From contig NZ_JAPHEH010000001.1 of assembly GCF_029607905.1 (NCBI RefSeq), forward strand, positions 2,013,530 to 2,077,529: DNA of 64,000 nucleotides. Direction: 5' to 3'. This DNA is from Thiovibrio frasassiensis (GTDB taxonomy: Bacteria > Desulfobacterota > Desulfobulbia > Desulfobulbales > Desulfurivibrionaceae). The notes below the pieces were generated by a model. That model searched no databases and was not told where the DNA came from. It saw nothing but the letters and a program-made list of their open reading frames with translations. Numbering within the stretch: the stretch's first letter is position 1; each line of letters starts with the position of its first letter. A program made the translations under genes and the position numbers. Below are positions 9,545 to 17,494 of this stretch, piece after piece.

Positions 9545-9620
9545 GGGCGAATAGCTCAGCTGGGAGAGCATCGGCCTTACAAGCCGAGGGTCACAGGTTC
9601 GATCCCTGTTTCGCCCACCA
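9545..9620 (+). tRNA. tRNA-Val (anticodon UAC)
   Basis: A 76-base tRNA. The acceptor GGGCGAA pairs with TTCGCCC, the anticodon loop is CTTACAA, the T-loop is GTTCGATCC, and CCA is encoded. Confidence 0.97.
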
Positions 9621-9625
9621 CAAGA

Positions 9626-9702
9626 GGAGTGGTAGTTCAGTTGGTTAGAATACCGGCCTGTCACGCCGGGGGTCGCGGGTTCGAGCCCCGTCCACTCCGC
9701 CA
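9626..9702 (+). tRNA. tRNA-Asp (anticodon GUC)
   Basis: A 77-base tRNA. The acceptor GGAGTGG pairs with CCACTCC, the anticodon loop is CTGTCAC, the T-loop is GTTCGAGCC, and CCA is encoded. It starts five bases after tRNA-Val, so the two are co-transcribed. Confidence 0.97.
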
Positions 9703-9712
9703 TAAAAAAAAT

Positions 9713-9749
9713 AAAGGGATTAGCCATTACAGCTAATCCCTTTTTTTTT
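9713..9749 (+). terminator. Intrinsic terminator of the tRNA-Val/tRNA-Asp transcript
   Basis: A stem of about 12 bp (AAAGGGATTAGC against GCTAATCCCTTT) with a seven-base loop is followed by nine T residues, 11 bases after tRNA-Asp. Confidence 0.92.
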
Positions 9750-9930
9750 AACCAAATTTTTGGTGTTTTTTTTGTCTTTCATTGGCGCAAGTGCTTGACA
9801 CCTCCCGTCTCCCGTGAGTAACATAAAAAACTTTTTGGATGGTGCAAGCCGATAATCGGCCAAGGCATGGTGATTGCCGCAATCGTTTGTTGCCAAACGT
9901 TTTGCTGCGCCTCGCATGCAAGAGGACCCT

Positions 9931-10719
9931 ATGATCCGTTATCTGGAAAAAATTGGAAATAATACCGTGTGGATCCTTGAGGATCTGGGGCGCATGGGTT
10001 TTTTTCTGATGCGGGGTCTTGGCGGTGTATTCAAAAGGCCGTTTCGTTTTTCCGCCATGATACGGCAGGTTCGCCTCATCGGCGCCAATTCCTTCTGGGT
10101 CATCTTTTTTATCGCAGGTTTTACCGGCATGGTCCTTGGTTTGCAAGGTTACTATACCTTGCGTAAGTTTGGCTCGGAAGGCGCGTTGGGATCGGCGGTT
10201 TCGCTCTCCTTGATCCGTGAGCTTGGCCCTGTCTTGACCGCGTTGATGGTTACCGGGCGTGCAGGTTCGGCAATGTGCGCTGAAATCGGCATCATGCGCA
10301 ACAGCGAGCAGCTCGACGCCTTGGAGTGCATGGCCGTTGACCCTTTCCGTTATCTCATCACCCCGAAGTTCCTCGCCACGATTATCTCTGTTCCGATTCT
10401 CACCCTTTTTTTTAATGTTGTCGGCATTTTCGGCGGCTTTCTGGCCGGATGCGGCTTGCTCGGTGTTAATCCCGGGGCATATTGGTCCGGGATGGAGCAG
10501 AGCGTTGTGAATCAGGATATAAACATGGGCATCATAAAGTCCTTTGTCTTTGCCCTGTTGATCGTCTGGGTGTGTGCGGGAAGGGGGTATTATGTTCACG
10601 TTATCCGTGGGGCAGGTTTCGGGGCTGAGGGAGTGAGTAAGGTTACAACGCAGGCGGTTGTCCTCTCTTCAATCGCGATTCTTATCTGGGATTATCTGCT
10701 TACGGCGATACTATTATGA
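9931..10719 (+). CDS. mlaE: MlaE-type lipid ABC transporter permease
   Basis: A 262-residue inner-membrane permease of the Mla system, which moves phospholipids between the outer and inner membranes. Five or so hydrophobic segments are visible. Family motifs include GFTGMVLGLQGYYTL, the ELGPVLTALMVTGRAGSAM block and the EQLDALECMAVDP coupling region. The start at 9931 (MIRYLEK) is chosen because AGAGGA lies just upstream and the hydrophobic pattern then matches MlaE; an upstream in-frame start at 9874 lacks a ribosome site. It overlaps mlaF by four bases and heads a five-gene mla operon. Confidence 0.93.
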   Translation: MIRYLEKIGNNTVWILEDLGRMGFFLMRGLGGVFKRPFRFSAMIRQVRLIGANSFWVIFFIAGFTGMVLGLQGYYTLRKFGSEGALGSAVSLSLIRELGPVLTALMVTGRAGSAMCAEIGIMRNSEQLDALECMAVDPFRYLITPKFLATIISVPILTLFFNVVGIFGGFLAGCGLLGVNPGAYWSGMEQSVVNQDINMGIIKSFVFALLIVWVCAGRGYYVHVIRGAGFGAEGVSKVTTQAVVLSSIAILIWDYLLTAILL

Positions 10720-11483
10720 GTCAGGCAGCTATTCAGTTCAAAGATGTGGTGAAATCATTCGGACGGCAGATCATTCTTGACAGTGTGAATCTGACGATTA
10801 AGGCTGGTAAGACCACGGTTATTGCCGGGCCCAGTGGCCAGGGGAAAAGCGTTACCATGAAGCTCATCCTGGGGCTCTTGCGACCTGATTCCGGTCAGAT
10901 TCTCATTGGCGGGCAAGACATTTCCAGGATGCGCGGCAAGGCGCTGAACGGGATTCGGACTAAATTCGGGGTCCTGTTTCAGGGATCAGCGTTGCTTGAT
11001 TCGTTGAGTGTTTTTGCCAATGTTGCCTTGCCGCTGGAAGAGCGGACAAAGTTGGGCCGCGAGGAAATCCGGGAGCGGGTCCTTACCACCTTGGCACAAC
11101 TTGGTCTTACGGGGCACGAGGACAAATATCCGGCTCAGTTGAGCGGTGGCATGAGAAAACGGGTGGGGTTAGCCAGGGCGTTGATGTTGCACCCGGAAAT
11201 AATGCTTTTTGATGAACCGACGACGGGGCTGGATCCCGAAAACTCCTTGGAGATTTACAAACTTTTTCTGGAGACCCAGAAAAAATTCGGATATACCTCA
11301 ATTATTGTAAGTCATGATATTCCCAAGGTATTTAATTTGGCGGATCAGGTTATTCTGGTCAATAAGGGCAAGTTCACCACCTTTGCCAGCCCTGAAGATA
11401 TTCAACAGAGTGAACTTCCCGATATTCAGGCCTTTGTGCAGTACACTATGGGGAAGATTTATTTAAGCAGGGAGATTGAATAA
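10716..11483 (+). CDS. mlaF: MlaF-type lipid ABC transporter ATPase
   Basis: A 255-residue ABC ATPase that powers MlaE. Walker A is GPSGQGKSV (about residue 40), the Q-loop is VLFQGSALLDSL, the ABC signature is LSGGMRKRVG and Walker B is IMLFDEPTTGLDP. The glutamine in the P-loop (GPSGQGKS) is typical of Mla ATPases. It begins inside the end of mlaE (ATGA overlap) and is followed by mlaD after six bases. Confidence 0.95.
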   Translation: MSQAAIQFKDVVKSFGRQIILDSVNLTIKAGKTTVIAGPSGQGKSVTMKLILGLLRPDSGQILIGGQDISRMRGKALNGIRTKFGVLFQGSALLDSLSVFANVALPLEERTKLGREEIRERVLTTLAQLGLTGHEDKYPAQLSGGMRKRVGLARALMLHPEIMLFDEPTTGLDPENSLEIYKLFLETQKKFGYTSIIVSHDIPKVFNLADQVILVNKGKFTTFASPEDIQQSELPDIQAFVQYTMGKIYLSREIE

Positions 11484-11489
11484 AGGGTT

Positions 11490-11939
11490 ATGAAGAAAAT
11501 AAATTTTGATGCGATGGTTGGCCTCTTTGTCCTGGCCGGATTTCTGGCTTTTGTGTACATGTCTCTGCAATTGGGGGAGTTTTCTGTTTTTTCCATGGAA
11601 AAAACATACTCTGTGCAGGCGACATTTGAGAATGTCTCCGGCTTGAAGCGTGGTGCTCTTGTTGAAATGGCCGGGGTTAACGTGGGTAAGGTAAGCACTA
11701 TCGCATTGGGTGAAAATGATCGGGCCCAAGTACATCTTCAAATCAACAACGGTGTTAAGATTACCGATGATGCCATCGCCTCCATTAAAACCCAGGGTAT
11801 TATTGGGGATAAATATATCAAGATCAGTCAGGGTGGTTCGGAAGATGTGTTGGTCGATGGCGGTGTTATCTCGGAAACGGAATCCGCGCTTGATCTTGAA
11901 GAATTGGTGAGTAAGTACATTTTTGGTAAAGTTGAGTAG
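11490..11939 (+). CDS. mlaD: MlaD-type substrate-binding protein with MCE domain
   Basis: A 149-residue periplasmic protein held by one N-terminal membrane helix (about 8-28). It carries a single MCE/MlaD domain (about 38-115) that would form a hexameric lipid channel on the MlaFE complex. The family pattern VQATFENVSGLKRGALVEMAGVNVGKV is easy to see, as is GIIGDKYIKI. It sits directly after mlaF and is separated from mlaA by about 185 bases. Confidence 0.93.
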   Translation: MKKINFDAMVGLFVLAGFLAFVYMSLQLGEFSVFSMEKTYSVQATFENVSGLKRGALVEMAGVNVGKVSTIALGENDRAQVHLQINNGVKITDDAIASIKTQGIIGDKYIKISQGGSEDVLVDGGVISETESALDLEELVSKYIFGKVE

Positions 11940-11984
11940 TGATGGTGCCTCGCATTGCGTGTGAGGTCTTAGATTTTTTAGGAA

Positions 11985-12026
11985 CAAAACAGTTGGCTGG
12001 GCTGGTATAGTATTTCTACTGTTTTG
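11985..12026. repeat. 9-bp inverted repeat in the mlaD-mlaA gap
   Basis: CAAAACAGT (11985-11993) and ACTGTTTTG (12018-12026) are perfect inverted repeats separated by 24 bases. There is no following T run. It may be an operator or an RNA stem inside the operon. Nothing else is recognised in the 185-base gap. Confidence 0.45.
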
Positions 12027-12124
12027 CTCGGGGATATCATAGACGTTCCAATTGCTTTACTTTAGTTGAGGATGAATGATCTCTTCGTCTGGGTGTATGC
12101 AAATTTTGGGGACAGAGGACGACC

Positions 12125-13222
12125 ATGAAAAATCGTGATTGTTTTGCGCCACAACTGTGCCGGGTATGTTTCTGTTGTCTGGCCATCTGGTTTTGTTCTT
12201 TCAGCATGGCCTTGGGTCAGGAATTTACCCTTGACGATGAATCGGCCTTGGGAAATGGGCAGGATATCGCTTTGGCCTCGGATCCTTTGGAGCCCATGAA
12301 CCGTGTCTTCTTTCATTTTAACGATAAGCTGTATTTTTGGGTGCTTAAGCCTGCATCCCAAGGATATGCCTATATTCTTGCTGAAGACGTCCGGATGTGT
12401 GTGCGGAGTTTTTTTAAAAATCTTCTTGCTCCGGTTCGGATTGTGAACAACCTCCTTCAGGGAAAAGTTGCGGACTCTGGCGTCGAAACCGCTCGGTTTA
12501 TTTTAAACTCCACTCTTGGTATTGCCGGTTTGGCCGATACTGCAAAAAATGAGTTCGGTCTTTCGCCCAAAGATGAAGATCTGGGTCAAACCATGGGGGT
12601 GTATGGTATTGGCGAAGGCATCTATATCTGTTGGCCTGTGTTTGGGCCGTCGAATGTGCGGGACACTCTCGGGCTAGCCGGGGACTTTTTCCTGAGTCCG
12701 ATCTCCTATCTTGCCATGTCGGACACTGGGGCTGGGGTGGCTGTAAATACCGGGAGGGAGGTAAATAATACCTCCCTTACTATCGGGGATTACGAAGATT
12801 TCAAGGAATCCGCCATTGATCCGTATATAGCCTTGCGGGATGCTTACCGTCAGTATCGGAACAAGAAGATCAGTGATATTGCTGTGGGGGGCGACTCTGT
12901 CTATATTTCTTCCTTGGCTAAGACAGAAAAAACATATGTCCAAGTGATGCCCGGCCCGATAGAGTCAGACGTGGAATCGGTGCCGGTTGCATCGGATGAT
13001 TTTTTTGTTCAGGTTGGTACTTCGGTTGACGCGGAGCAGGTTCTGGCAATGCGGCAAACCTTGCTCGCCATGAACGAAGAGCCGGTTGTCACGGTGTATG
13101 ATCGGGGAGACTATAACTTTTATGCTCTGCAGGTGCCTGCTGGGAAAAAGTTTGAGTTCGCCAAGCAGGAGGAGCAAAAACTCTGCGCTGTTGGGTTCAG
13201 CGAAGCAAGGGTTGTGCAATAA
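12125..13222 (+). CDS. mlaA: MlaA (VacJ) family protein with C-terminal SPOR-like domain
   Basis: A 365-residue secreted protein. Residues about 55-255 match MlaA, the outer-membrane ring that removes misplaced phospholipids: DPLEPMNRVFFHFNDKLY near the start, then GVETARFILNSTLGIAGLAD, DLGQTMGVYG and GPSNVRDTLG. The last 75 residues (291-365, from FFVQVG) resemble a SPOR peptidoglycan-binding domain, which ordinary MlaA proteins of about 250 residues lack. The N-terminus (1-31) is a signal peptide, but I see no clear lipobox cysteine, unlike the usual MlaA lipoprotein. It lies between mlaD and mlaC. Confidence 0.87.
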   Translation: MKNRDCFAPQLCRVCFCCLAIWFCSFSMALGQEFTLDDESALGNGQDIALASDPLEPMNRVFFHFNDKLYFWVLKPASQGYAYILAEDVRMCVRSFFKNLLAPVRIVNNLLQGKVADSGVETARFILNSTLGIAGLADTAKNEFGLSPKDEDLGQTMGVYGIGEGIYICWPVFGPSNVRDTLGLAGDFFLSPISYLAMSDTGAGVAVNTGREVNNTSLTIGDYEDFKESAIDPYIALRDAYRQYRNKKISDIAVGGDSVYISSLAKTEKTYVQVMPGPIESDVESVPVASDDFFVQVGTSVDAEQVLAMRQTLLAMNEEPVVTVYDRGDYNFYALQVPAGKKFEFAKQEEQKLCAVGFSEARVVQ

Positions 13223-13258
13223 TTTACGGATCCCATGGAATTGATGGTAGAGGCAGAA

Positions 13259-13891
13259 ATGAAAAAGAGTACTCGTTGGTATCTGAAGTTTTTTCCGGTG
13301 TTTTTTTTGGCAATCGCAATCCCGGTTTTGCTTAAGGGGGCATCCTCTGCTGCGGCAACCGATCCAGTTGTTTTTATGAAGGATGCGGTTGACGAAATTA
13401 TATCTATTCTTCAGGATGAAAAGCTTGCCGTGCCGGCTCGTAAGGCGGAACGAAAAAACCGTGTGGTCACTATTGTCGAAAAGAAATTTGATTTTCGCGA
13501 GATGTCCATGCGTGCCTTGGCGAGGCATTGGCGGGACAGGACTCCTGCTGAACAGGACCGTTTTGTTTTTTTGTTTAAGACGCTTCTTGAAAACACATAT
13601 ATAGCCAAGATAGAGACTTATTCCGGGGAGAAGGTTGTTTTTAAGAAAACAACCGTCCAAGGGAACAAGGCCATTGTTTATAGTGATCTCATTCGCAAAA
13701 ATATAGAGACCCCTGTTAATTACAAGCTGAAAAGCAATGATAACAGCTGGATGGTCTATGACGTGGAAGTCGAGGGCGTGAGCCTGGTGAACAATTACCG
13801 GACGCAGTTTGCCAGTATCCTCAGCAAGGAGAATTTTGCCGGACTTATTGCCAAGCTCGAAGAGAAGGTCAATAAGGGGGCTGCTGAGTAA
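13259..13891 (+). CDS. mlaC: MlaC-type periplasmic phospholipid-binding protein
   Basis: A 210-residue periplasmic shuttle (Ttg2D/MlaC family) that would carry phospholipid between MlaA and the MlaFEDB-like complex. A signal peptide covers about residues 1-30. The mature part shows the family pattern FDFREMSMRALARHWRDRTPAEQDRFVFLFKTLLENTY and YKLKSNDNSWMVYDVEVEGVSLV near the C-terminal half. The start is placed at MKKSTRW (13259), since it gives a clean signal peptide. It follows mlaA by 36 bases. Confidence 0.9.
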   Translation: MKKSTRWYLKFFPVFFLAIAIPVLLKGASSAAATDPVVFMKDAVDEIISILQDEKLAVPARKAERKNRVVTIVEKKFDFREMSMRALARHWRDRTPAEQDRFVFLFKTLLENTYIAKIETYSGEKVVFKKTTVQGNKAIVYSDLIRKNIETPVNYKLKSNDNSWMVYDVEVEGVSLVNNYRTQFASILSKENFAGLIAKLEEKVNKGAAE

Positions 13892-13897
13892 ACACCA

Positions 13898-14371
13898 ATG
13901 GGGATTGCTGGAGAAATGCTTTTTGGGAGATACAGGCCCGAGGAGCTCACTGATATATTTTCTTTTTTATCCGCTGAAGAGATGGGGGAATTCTTCGCCT
14001 ATCTTGAGTTGAGAGAGTGGCAGTCGGCTGAAATTGTGATGAAAAGTGGGGAGTCCGGTGATTTTATGGGCTTTCTGGTCGAAGGGAAGCTTGCGGTGAA
14101 GATGGAGGCAATATTCCACGGGAAGTTCATCCTGGTTGCCGTGCTTGAACGGGGAAGTTTGGTCGGGGAAACTTCTGTTGTCGAAGAAGGGTATCGACAC
14201 GCAACCGTTGTCGCTACGGAGCAGAGTCGAGTTCTGATTCTTTCTCGTGAAAACATGGAGCGGATGCTTGGGGAGGCCCCAGCCCTTGGCTTGAAACTTT
14301 TACGACGGATTATCCATGTGCTTGGGCATCGCCTGGGCAAGGCGAGCGATCGTCTCTCCAAGTTGCTCTAA
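13898..14371 (+). CDS. Cyclic-nucleotide-binding-domain protein
   Basis: A 157-residue protein consisting almost entirely of one cNMP-binding (CAP-ED-like) domain. The beta-barrel region runs about 35-125 (EIVMKSGESGDFMGFLVEGKLAVKM, then RGSLVGETSVVEEGYRHATVVA), with a C-terminal helix (RRIIHVLGHRLG). There is no helix-turn-helix, so it is not a full Crp-type regulator. The phosphate-binding cassette (GSLVGETSVVEEGYRHATV) lacks the exact RA pair of cAMP binders. It starts six bases after mlaC and is probably co-transcribed with the mla genes. Its role there is unknown. Confidence 0.82.
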   Translation: MGIAGEMLFGRYRPEELTDIFSFLSAEEMGEFFAYLELREWQSAEIVMKSGESGDFMGFLVEGKLAVKMEAIFHGKFILVAVLERGSLVGETSVVEEGYRHATVVATEQSRVLILSRENMERMLGEAPALGLKLLRRIIHVLGHRLGKASDRLSKLL

Positions 14372-14472
14372 TTTCATGTAGCAACGCCTTTTTGTCCCAT
14401 TTGTTGTCCATTGCTTGAGAAGATCCCGTTGGGCGAGGGTATCAGTCAAAAAAGTTTTGGCGGTGAATTCTC

Positions 14473-14500
14473 TTGACAAATGACCGTGTTTCTTTATATT
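14473..14500 (+). promoter_or_regulatory. Promoter of the yceD-rpmF-plsX-fabH operon
   Basis: A consensus -35 TTGACA (14473-14478) and a near-consensus -10 TATATT (14495-14500) are spaced by 16 bases, 38 bases before the yceD start. Confidence 0.78.
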
Positions 14501-14537
14501 GATCTGTTTCGTTTTTTGCATTCTGAATAGGTGATGT

Positions 14538-15056
14538 GTGCAGATCAGGTGGGATGAAATACCGGCTGAAGGGATTTTTTTTCGCATTGAGGACGGGGGG
14601 TGGGTTCCTCGCGACGAGGTTGTCTGTCAAGCGCCGCCCCTATGCACCGTTTCTCTGAAAAAAGAAGCGGGGCGGGTTTTGTTTGCGGGCACCTTGCATC
14701 TTTCCGTTGTTCTGGATTGTGATCGGTGTCTTGATTCTTTTGTCTATGCCTTGGCTGAGGAGTTTGAGGTCGTTTTTGAGATGCTTGCCAAAGAAGAAGA
14801 GGCAGGGATCGCTGCGGAGCACTGTTGCAAGAGCAGTGAACTGGATGTCGTGTTTCTTGCCGAGCCGGTAGTGGATGTTTTTTCTGTGCTTGTGCAGCAG
14901 TTGTATCTGGCTTTGCCCGAGAAAAGGCTGTGCAGTGACAAATGCTTGGGGTTGTGCCCTGAGTGCGGGGTAAACTTGAATCGTTGTCCGTGTGATTGTA
15001 CTCAAGGGACGGGGGCATCCCCTTTTCAGATTTTGGCAAAATTAAAGGTTCAGTAG
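14538..15056 (+). CDS. yceD: YceD family (DUF177) protein
   Basis: A 172-residue protein of the YceD/DUF177 family, which is almost always encoded just before rpmF and has been linked to 23S rRNA maturation. The middle shows LDCDRCLDSFVYALAEEFEV. The C-terminus has the paired cysteine pattern CSDKCLGLCPECGVNLNRCPC, probably metal binding. The start is GTG at 14538, with AGGTGAT directly upstream. The gene is followed by rpmF after about 150 bases, in which I recognise nothing specific. Confidence 0.87.
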   Translation: MQIRWDEIPAEGIFFRIEDGGWVPRDEVVCQAPPLCTVSLKKEAGRVLFAGTLHLSVVLDCDRCLDSFVYALAEEFEVVFEMLAKEEEAGIAAEHCCKSSELDVVFLAEPVVDVFSVLVQQLYLALPEKRLCSDKCLGLCPECGVNLNRCPCDCTQGTGASPFQILAKLKVQ

Positions 15057-15209
15057 TATTTTTTTGATGCCAATCAGGGGATTGTTTCCAATTATTTCCC
15101 TCTGCGGAGGAGAAACCGTTTCCTTTTTGCTGAACCTGTTGAATTTTTTTGAAAAACCCGTTACAGACAACAAGCTGTAACCGAGATCTTTCCAATTGGA
15201 GGAAAAGTA

Positions 15210-15392
15210 ATGGCCTTACCGAAAAGAAGACATTCCCATTGTCGTACCAGAATTCGTCGTTCCCACGATGCTCTTTGCGGTGTCACTGTTGCCACCTGTG
15301 CTGCCTGTGGCGAGCCGAAGCTGCCGCATCGTCTTTGTCCTAGCTGCGGGGCATACAAGGGGCGTACTGTTGTCAAGCTGACTGAAGAGTAG
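15210..15392 (+). CDS. rpmF: 50S ribosomal protein L32
   Basis: A 60-residue L32. It begins MALPKRRHSHCRTRIRRSHD and carries the zinc-ribbon cysteines of the C+ form (CAACGEPKLPHRLCPSCG). GGAGG lies just upstream of the start. It sits between yceD and plsX, the order found in many bacteria. Confidence 0.97.
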   Translation: MALPKRRHSHCRTRIRRSHDALCGVTVATCAACGEPKLPHRLCPSCGAYKGRTVVKLTEE

Positions 15393-15403
15393 TAGAGCTT
15401 CCC

Positions 15404-16462
15404 ATGGCGTTGCATATTGCCCTGGATGCCATGGGCGGGGACCGAGGCCCTGAAGAACTGGTTTCCGGGGCAGTCATGGCTGCCCGCGAGTATGACCTTG
15501 AGCTCAGTTTGATTGGAGATCAGGGTCAGCTCGGGGCCATTTTGGCTCGCCTTGACAAACCTTCCACCCGGATTCATCTGGTGCACGCCTCCCAGGTTGT
15601 TGGCATGGATGAATCCCCCTTTGACGCCATCCGTAGAAAAAAAGACTCCTCCATCATGAAGGCTTTTGCTCTCCACAAAGAGGGCAAGGTTGACGCTGTC
15701 GTCAGTGCCGGTAATTCTGGCGCTACCCTGGCTGCGGCCATCAAGTTGCTTGGGCGGCTGGAGCACGTTTCTCGCCCGGGAATCGCGGGTATTTTTCCCA
15801 CCTTGAAAGGTCCGGTTGTGATGATGGATGTCGGGGCAAACGTTGATTGCCGTTCCCTGCACCTTTTTCAGTTCGGGGTCATGGCCGCCGCTTTCTCGCA
15901 AGTGCTGTTCGGTTTGGATCGTCCCCGTGTCGGTCTGCTCAGTATCGGCGAAGAGGGCGGCAAGGGCAATGTCCTGGTAAAAAAATCCCACGAACTGTTT
16001 CAGCAAAGCTCCTTGAATTACATTGGCAATGTCGAGGGGAGGGATACCTTTCAGGGAGATGTTGACGTCATGGTTTGTGACGGATTTGTCGGCAATGTCT
16101 GCCTGAAGCTCAGCGAGGGGTTGGCCGAGGCGGTCATGGGGATGCTGGGTGAGGAGATTGCCAAGAGCTTCAAGGCAAAGCTCGGGTATCTGCTCGCCAG
16201 GGACGCCTTTGTTTCCTTTAAAAAACGGGTTGATTATGCCGAGTATGGCGGGGCGCCCTTGCTCGGCATCCGGGGCAACGCCATTATCTGTCATGGGCGT
16301 TCCAGTGCCGTGGCAATAAAGAATGCTATTCGGGTTGCCTCGGAAATGGTCCGCAATAAGGTCAATGACCGAATTGTCGAGCTCCTTTCCCTGCATCAAC
16401 CCCTGGTGCAAGAGGATGACACTCTCATGGCGAAAGCTACTGTTTCCGAGGTAATTCCATGA
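15404..16462 (+). CDS. plsX: Phosphate acyltransferase PlsX
   Basis: A 352-residue cytosolic enzyme that converts acyl-ACP to acyl-phosphate for phospholipid synthesis. The start LDAMGGDRGP and the later VSAGNSGATLAAA, VMMDVGANVDC and CDGFVGNVCLKLSEG blocks are PlsX hallmarks. It overlaps fabH by four bases (ATGA), so the two are translationally coupled. Confidence 0.96.
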   Translation: MALHIALDAMGGDRGPEELVSGAVMAAREYDLELSLIGDQGQLGAILARLDKPSTRIHLVHASQVVGMDESPFDAIRRKKDSSIMKAFALHKEGKVDAVVSAGNSGATLAAAIKLLGRLEHVSRPGIAGIFPTLKGPVVMMDVGANVDCRSLHLFQFGVMAAAFSQVLFGLDRPRVGLLSIGEEGGKGNVLVKKSHELFQQSSLNYIGNVEGRDTFQGDVDVMVCDGFVGNVCLKLSEGLAEAVMGMLGEEIAKSFKAKLGYLLARDAFVSFKKRVDYAEYGGAPLLGIRGNAIICHGRSSAVAIKNAIRVASEMVRNKVNDRIVELLSLHQPLVQEDDTLMAKATVSEVIP

Positions 16463-17436
16463 GTCGTGCGATGATCATCGGGACAGGCTCCTGCCTGCCG
16501 GAAAGGATCCTTACCAACGAGGATCTGGAAAAGATGGTCGATACCTCCGATGAGTGGATCACCACTCGAACCGGCATCAAAACCCGGCATATTGCCGGAG
16601 CCGGGGAGGAAACCTCCAAGCTGGCCAGCGTGGCGGCCCGACGCGCCCTGGACATGGCCGGGGTTACCCCGGCAGAGGTTGACATGATCGTCGTCGGGAC
16701 GATTTCCTGTGAAAAGGCCATGCCTTCCTGTGCCTGTCTGGTTCAGAAAGAGCTGGAAGCGGTCAACGCCTTTGCTTTTGACATCAATGCCGCCTGTTCG
16801 GGCTTTCTCTACGGGCTTGATCTCGCCGACAAATATATTCGTGCCACTCCGGACATGAAAATCCTGGTAATCGGGGCGGAAAATCTTTCCTCCCGGACCA
16901 ACTGGCAGGACCGCAATACCTGTGTGCTTTTCGGTGATGGTGCCGGGGCGTGCCTGGTAACCGGAAGCGATCAGGAGCGGGGCATTTTGGCGAGTAAGCT
17001 GTATGCCGACGGCCGTTTGTGGGAGTTGCTCCATATGGACAGCGCCCCCAGCCTGAATCCTGATCTGTGCGGCCAGCCAAGCGATGGCCCCTTTATCAAG
17101 ATGGTGGGGAAGGATGTCTTTCGTTACGCGGTCCGGGCCATGGCGGACGCCATCACCGCAGTTCTTGAAAAAGAAGATCTTGCCATCGAGGACATCTCCC
17201 TCGTTGTTCCGCATCAGGCCAATATCCGTATCTTGAAAAGCCTGGCCGATCACCTCCGTGTCCCGCTCGAAAAAATCTATATTAATGTGCATAAATATGG
17301 TAATACATCGGCGGCTACCGTGCCGATTGCCATGGACGAAGCGAACCGGGAAGGCCGATTGCAGCAGGGGGATCTGCTTCTCATCTGCACTTTTGGCGGC
17401 GGCTTTACGTGGGGCGCAGCCCTGGTGAGGTGGTAG
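16459..17436 (+). CDS. fabH: Beta-ketoacyl-ACP synthase III
   Basis: A 325-residue condensing enzyme that starts fatty acid chains from acetyl-CoA and malonyl-ACP. The catalytic cysteine is in AACSGFLYGLD (about residue 113), the histidine in VVPHQANIRI and the asparagine in NVHKYGNTSAATVPIA. The start GTGSCLPERILTNEDLEKMVDTSDEWI motif region is complete. In many genomes fabD follows fabH. Here an acyl-CoA dehydrogenase and etfBA follow instead. Confidence 0.96.
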   Translation: MSRAMIIGTGSCLPERILTNEDLEKMVDTSDEWITTRTGIKTRHIAGAGEETSKLASVAARRALDMAGVTPAEVDMIVVGTISCEKAMPSCACLVQKELEAVNAFAFDINAACSGFLYGLDLADKYIRATPDMKILVIGAENLSSRTNWQDRNTCVLFGDGAGACLVTGSDQERGILASKLYADGRLWELLHMDSAPSLNPDLCGQPSDGPFIKMVGKDVFRYAVRAMADAITAVLEKEDLAIEDISLVVPHQANIRILKSLADHLRVPLEKIYINVHKYGNTSAATVPIAMDEANREGRLQQGDLLLICTFGGGFTWGAALVRW

Positions 17437-17494
17437 GCCGTTAGGTGTGCCATTAGCAGGCGCATAAAAAAGTAATTGAGGATAAGGGGGCAGA

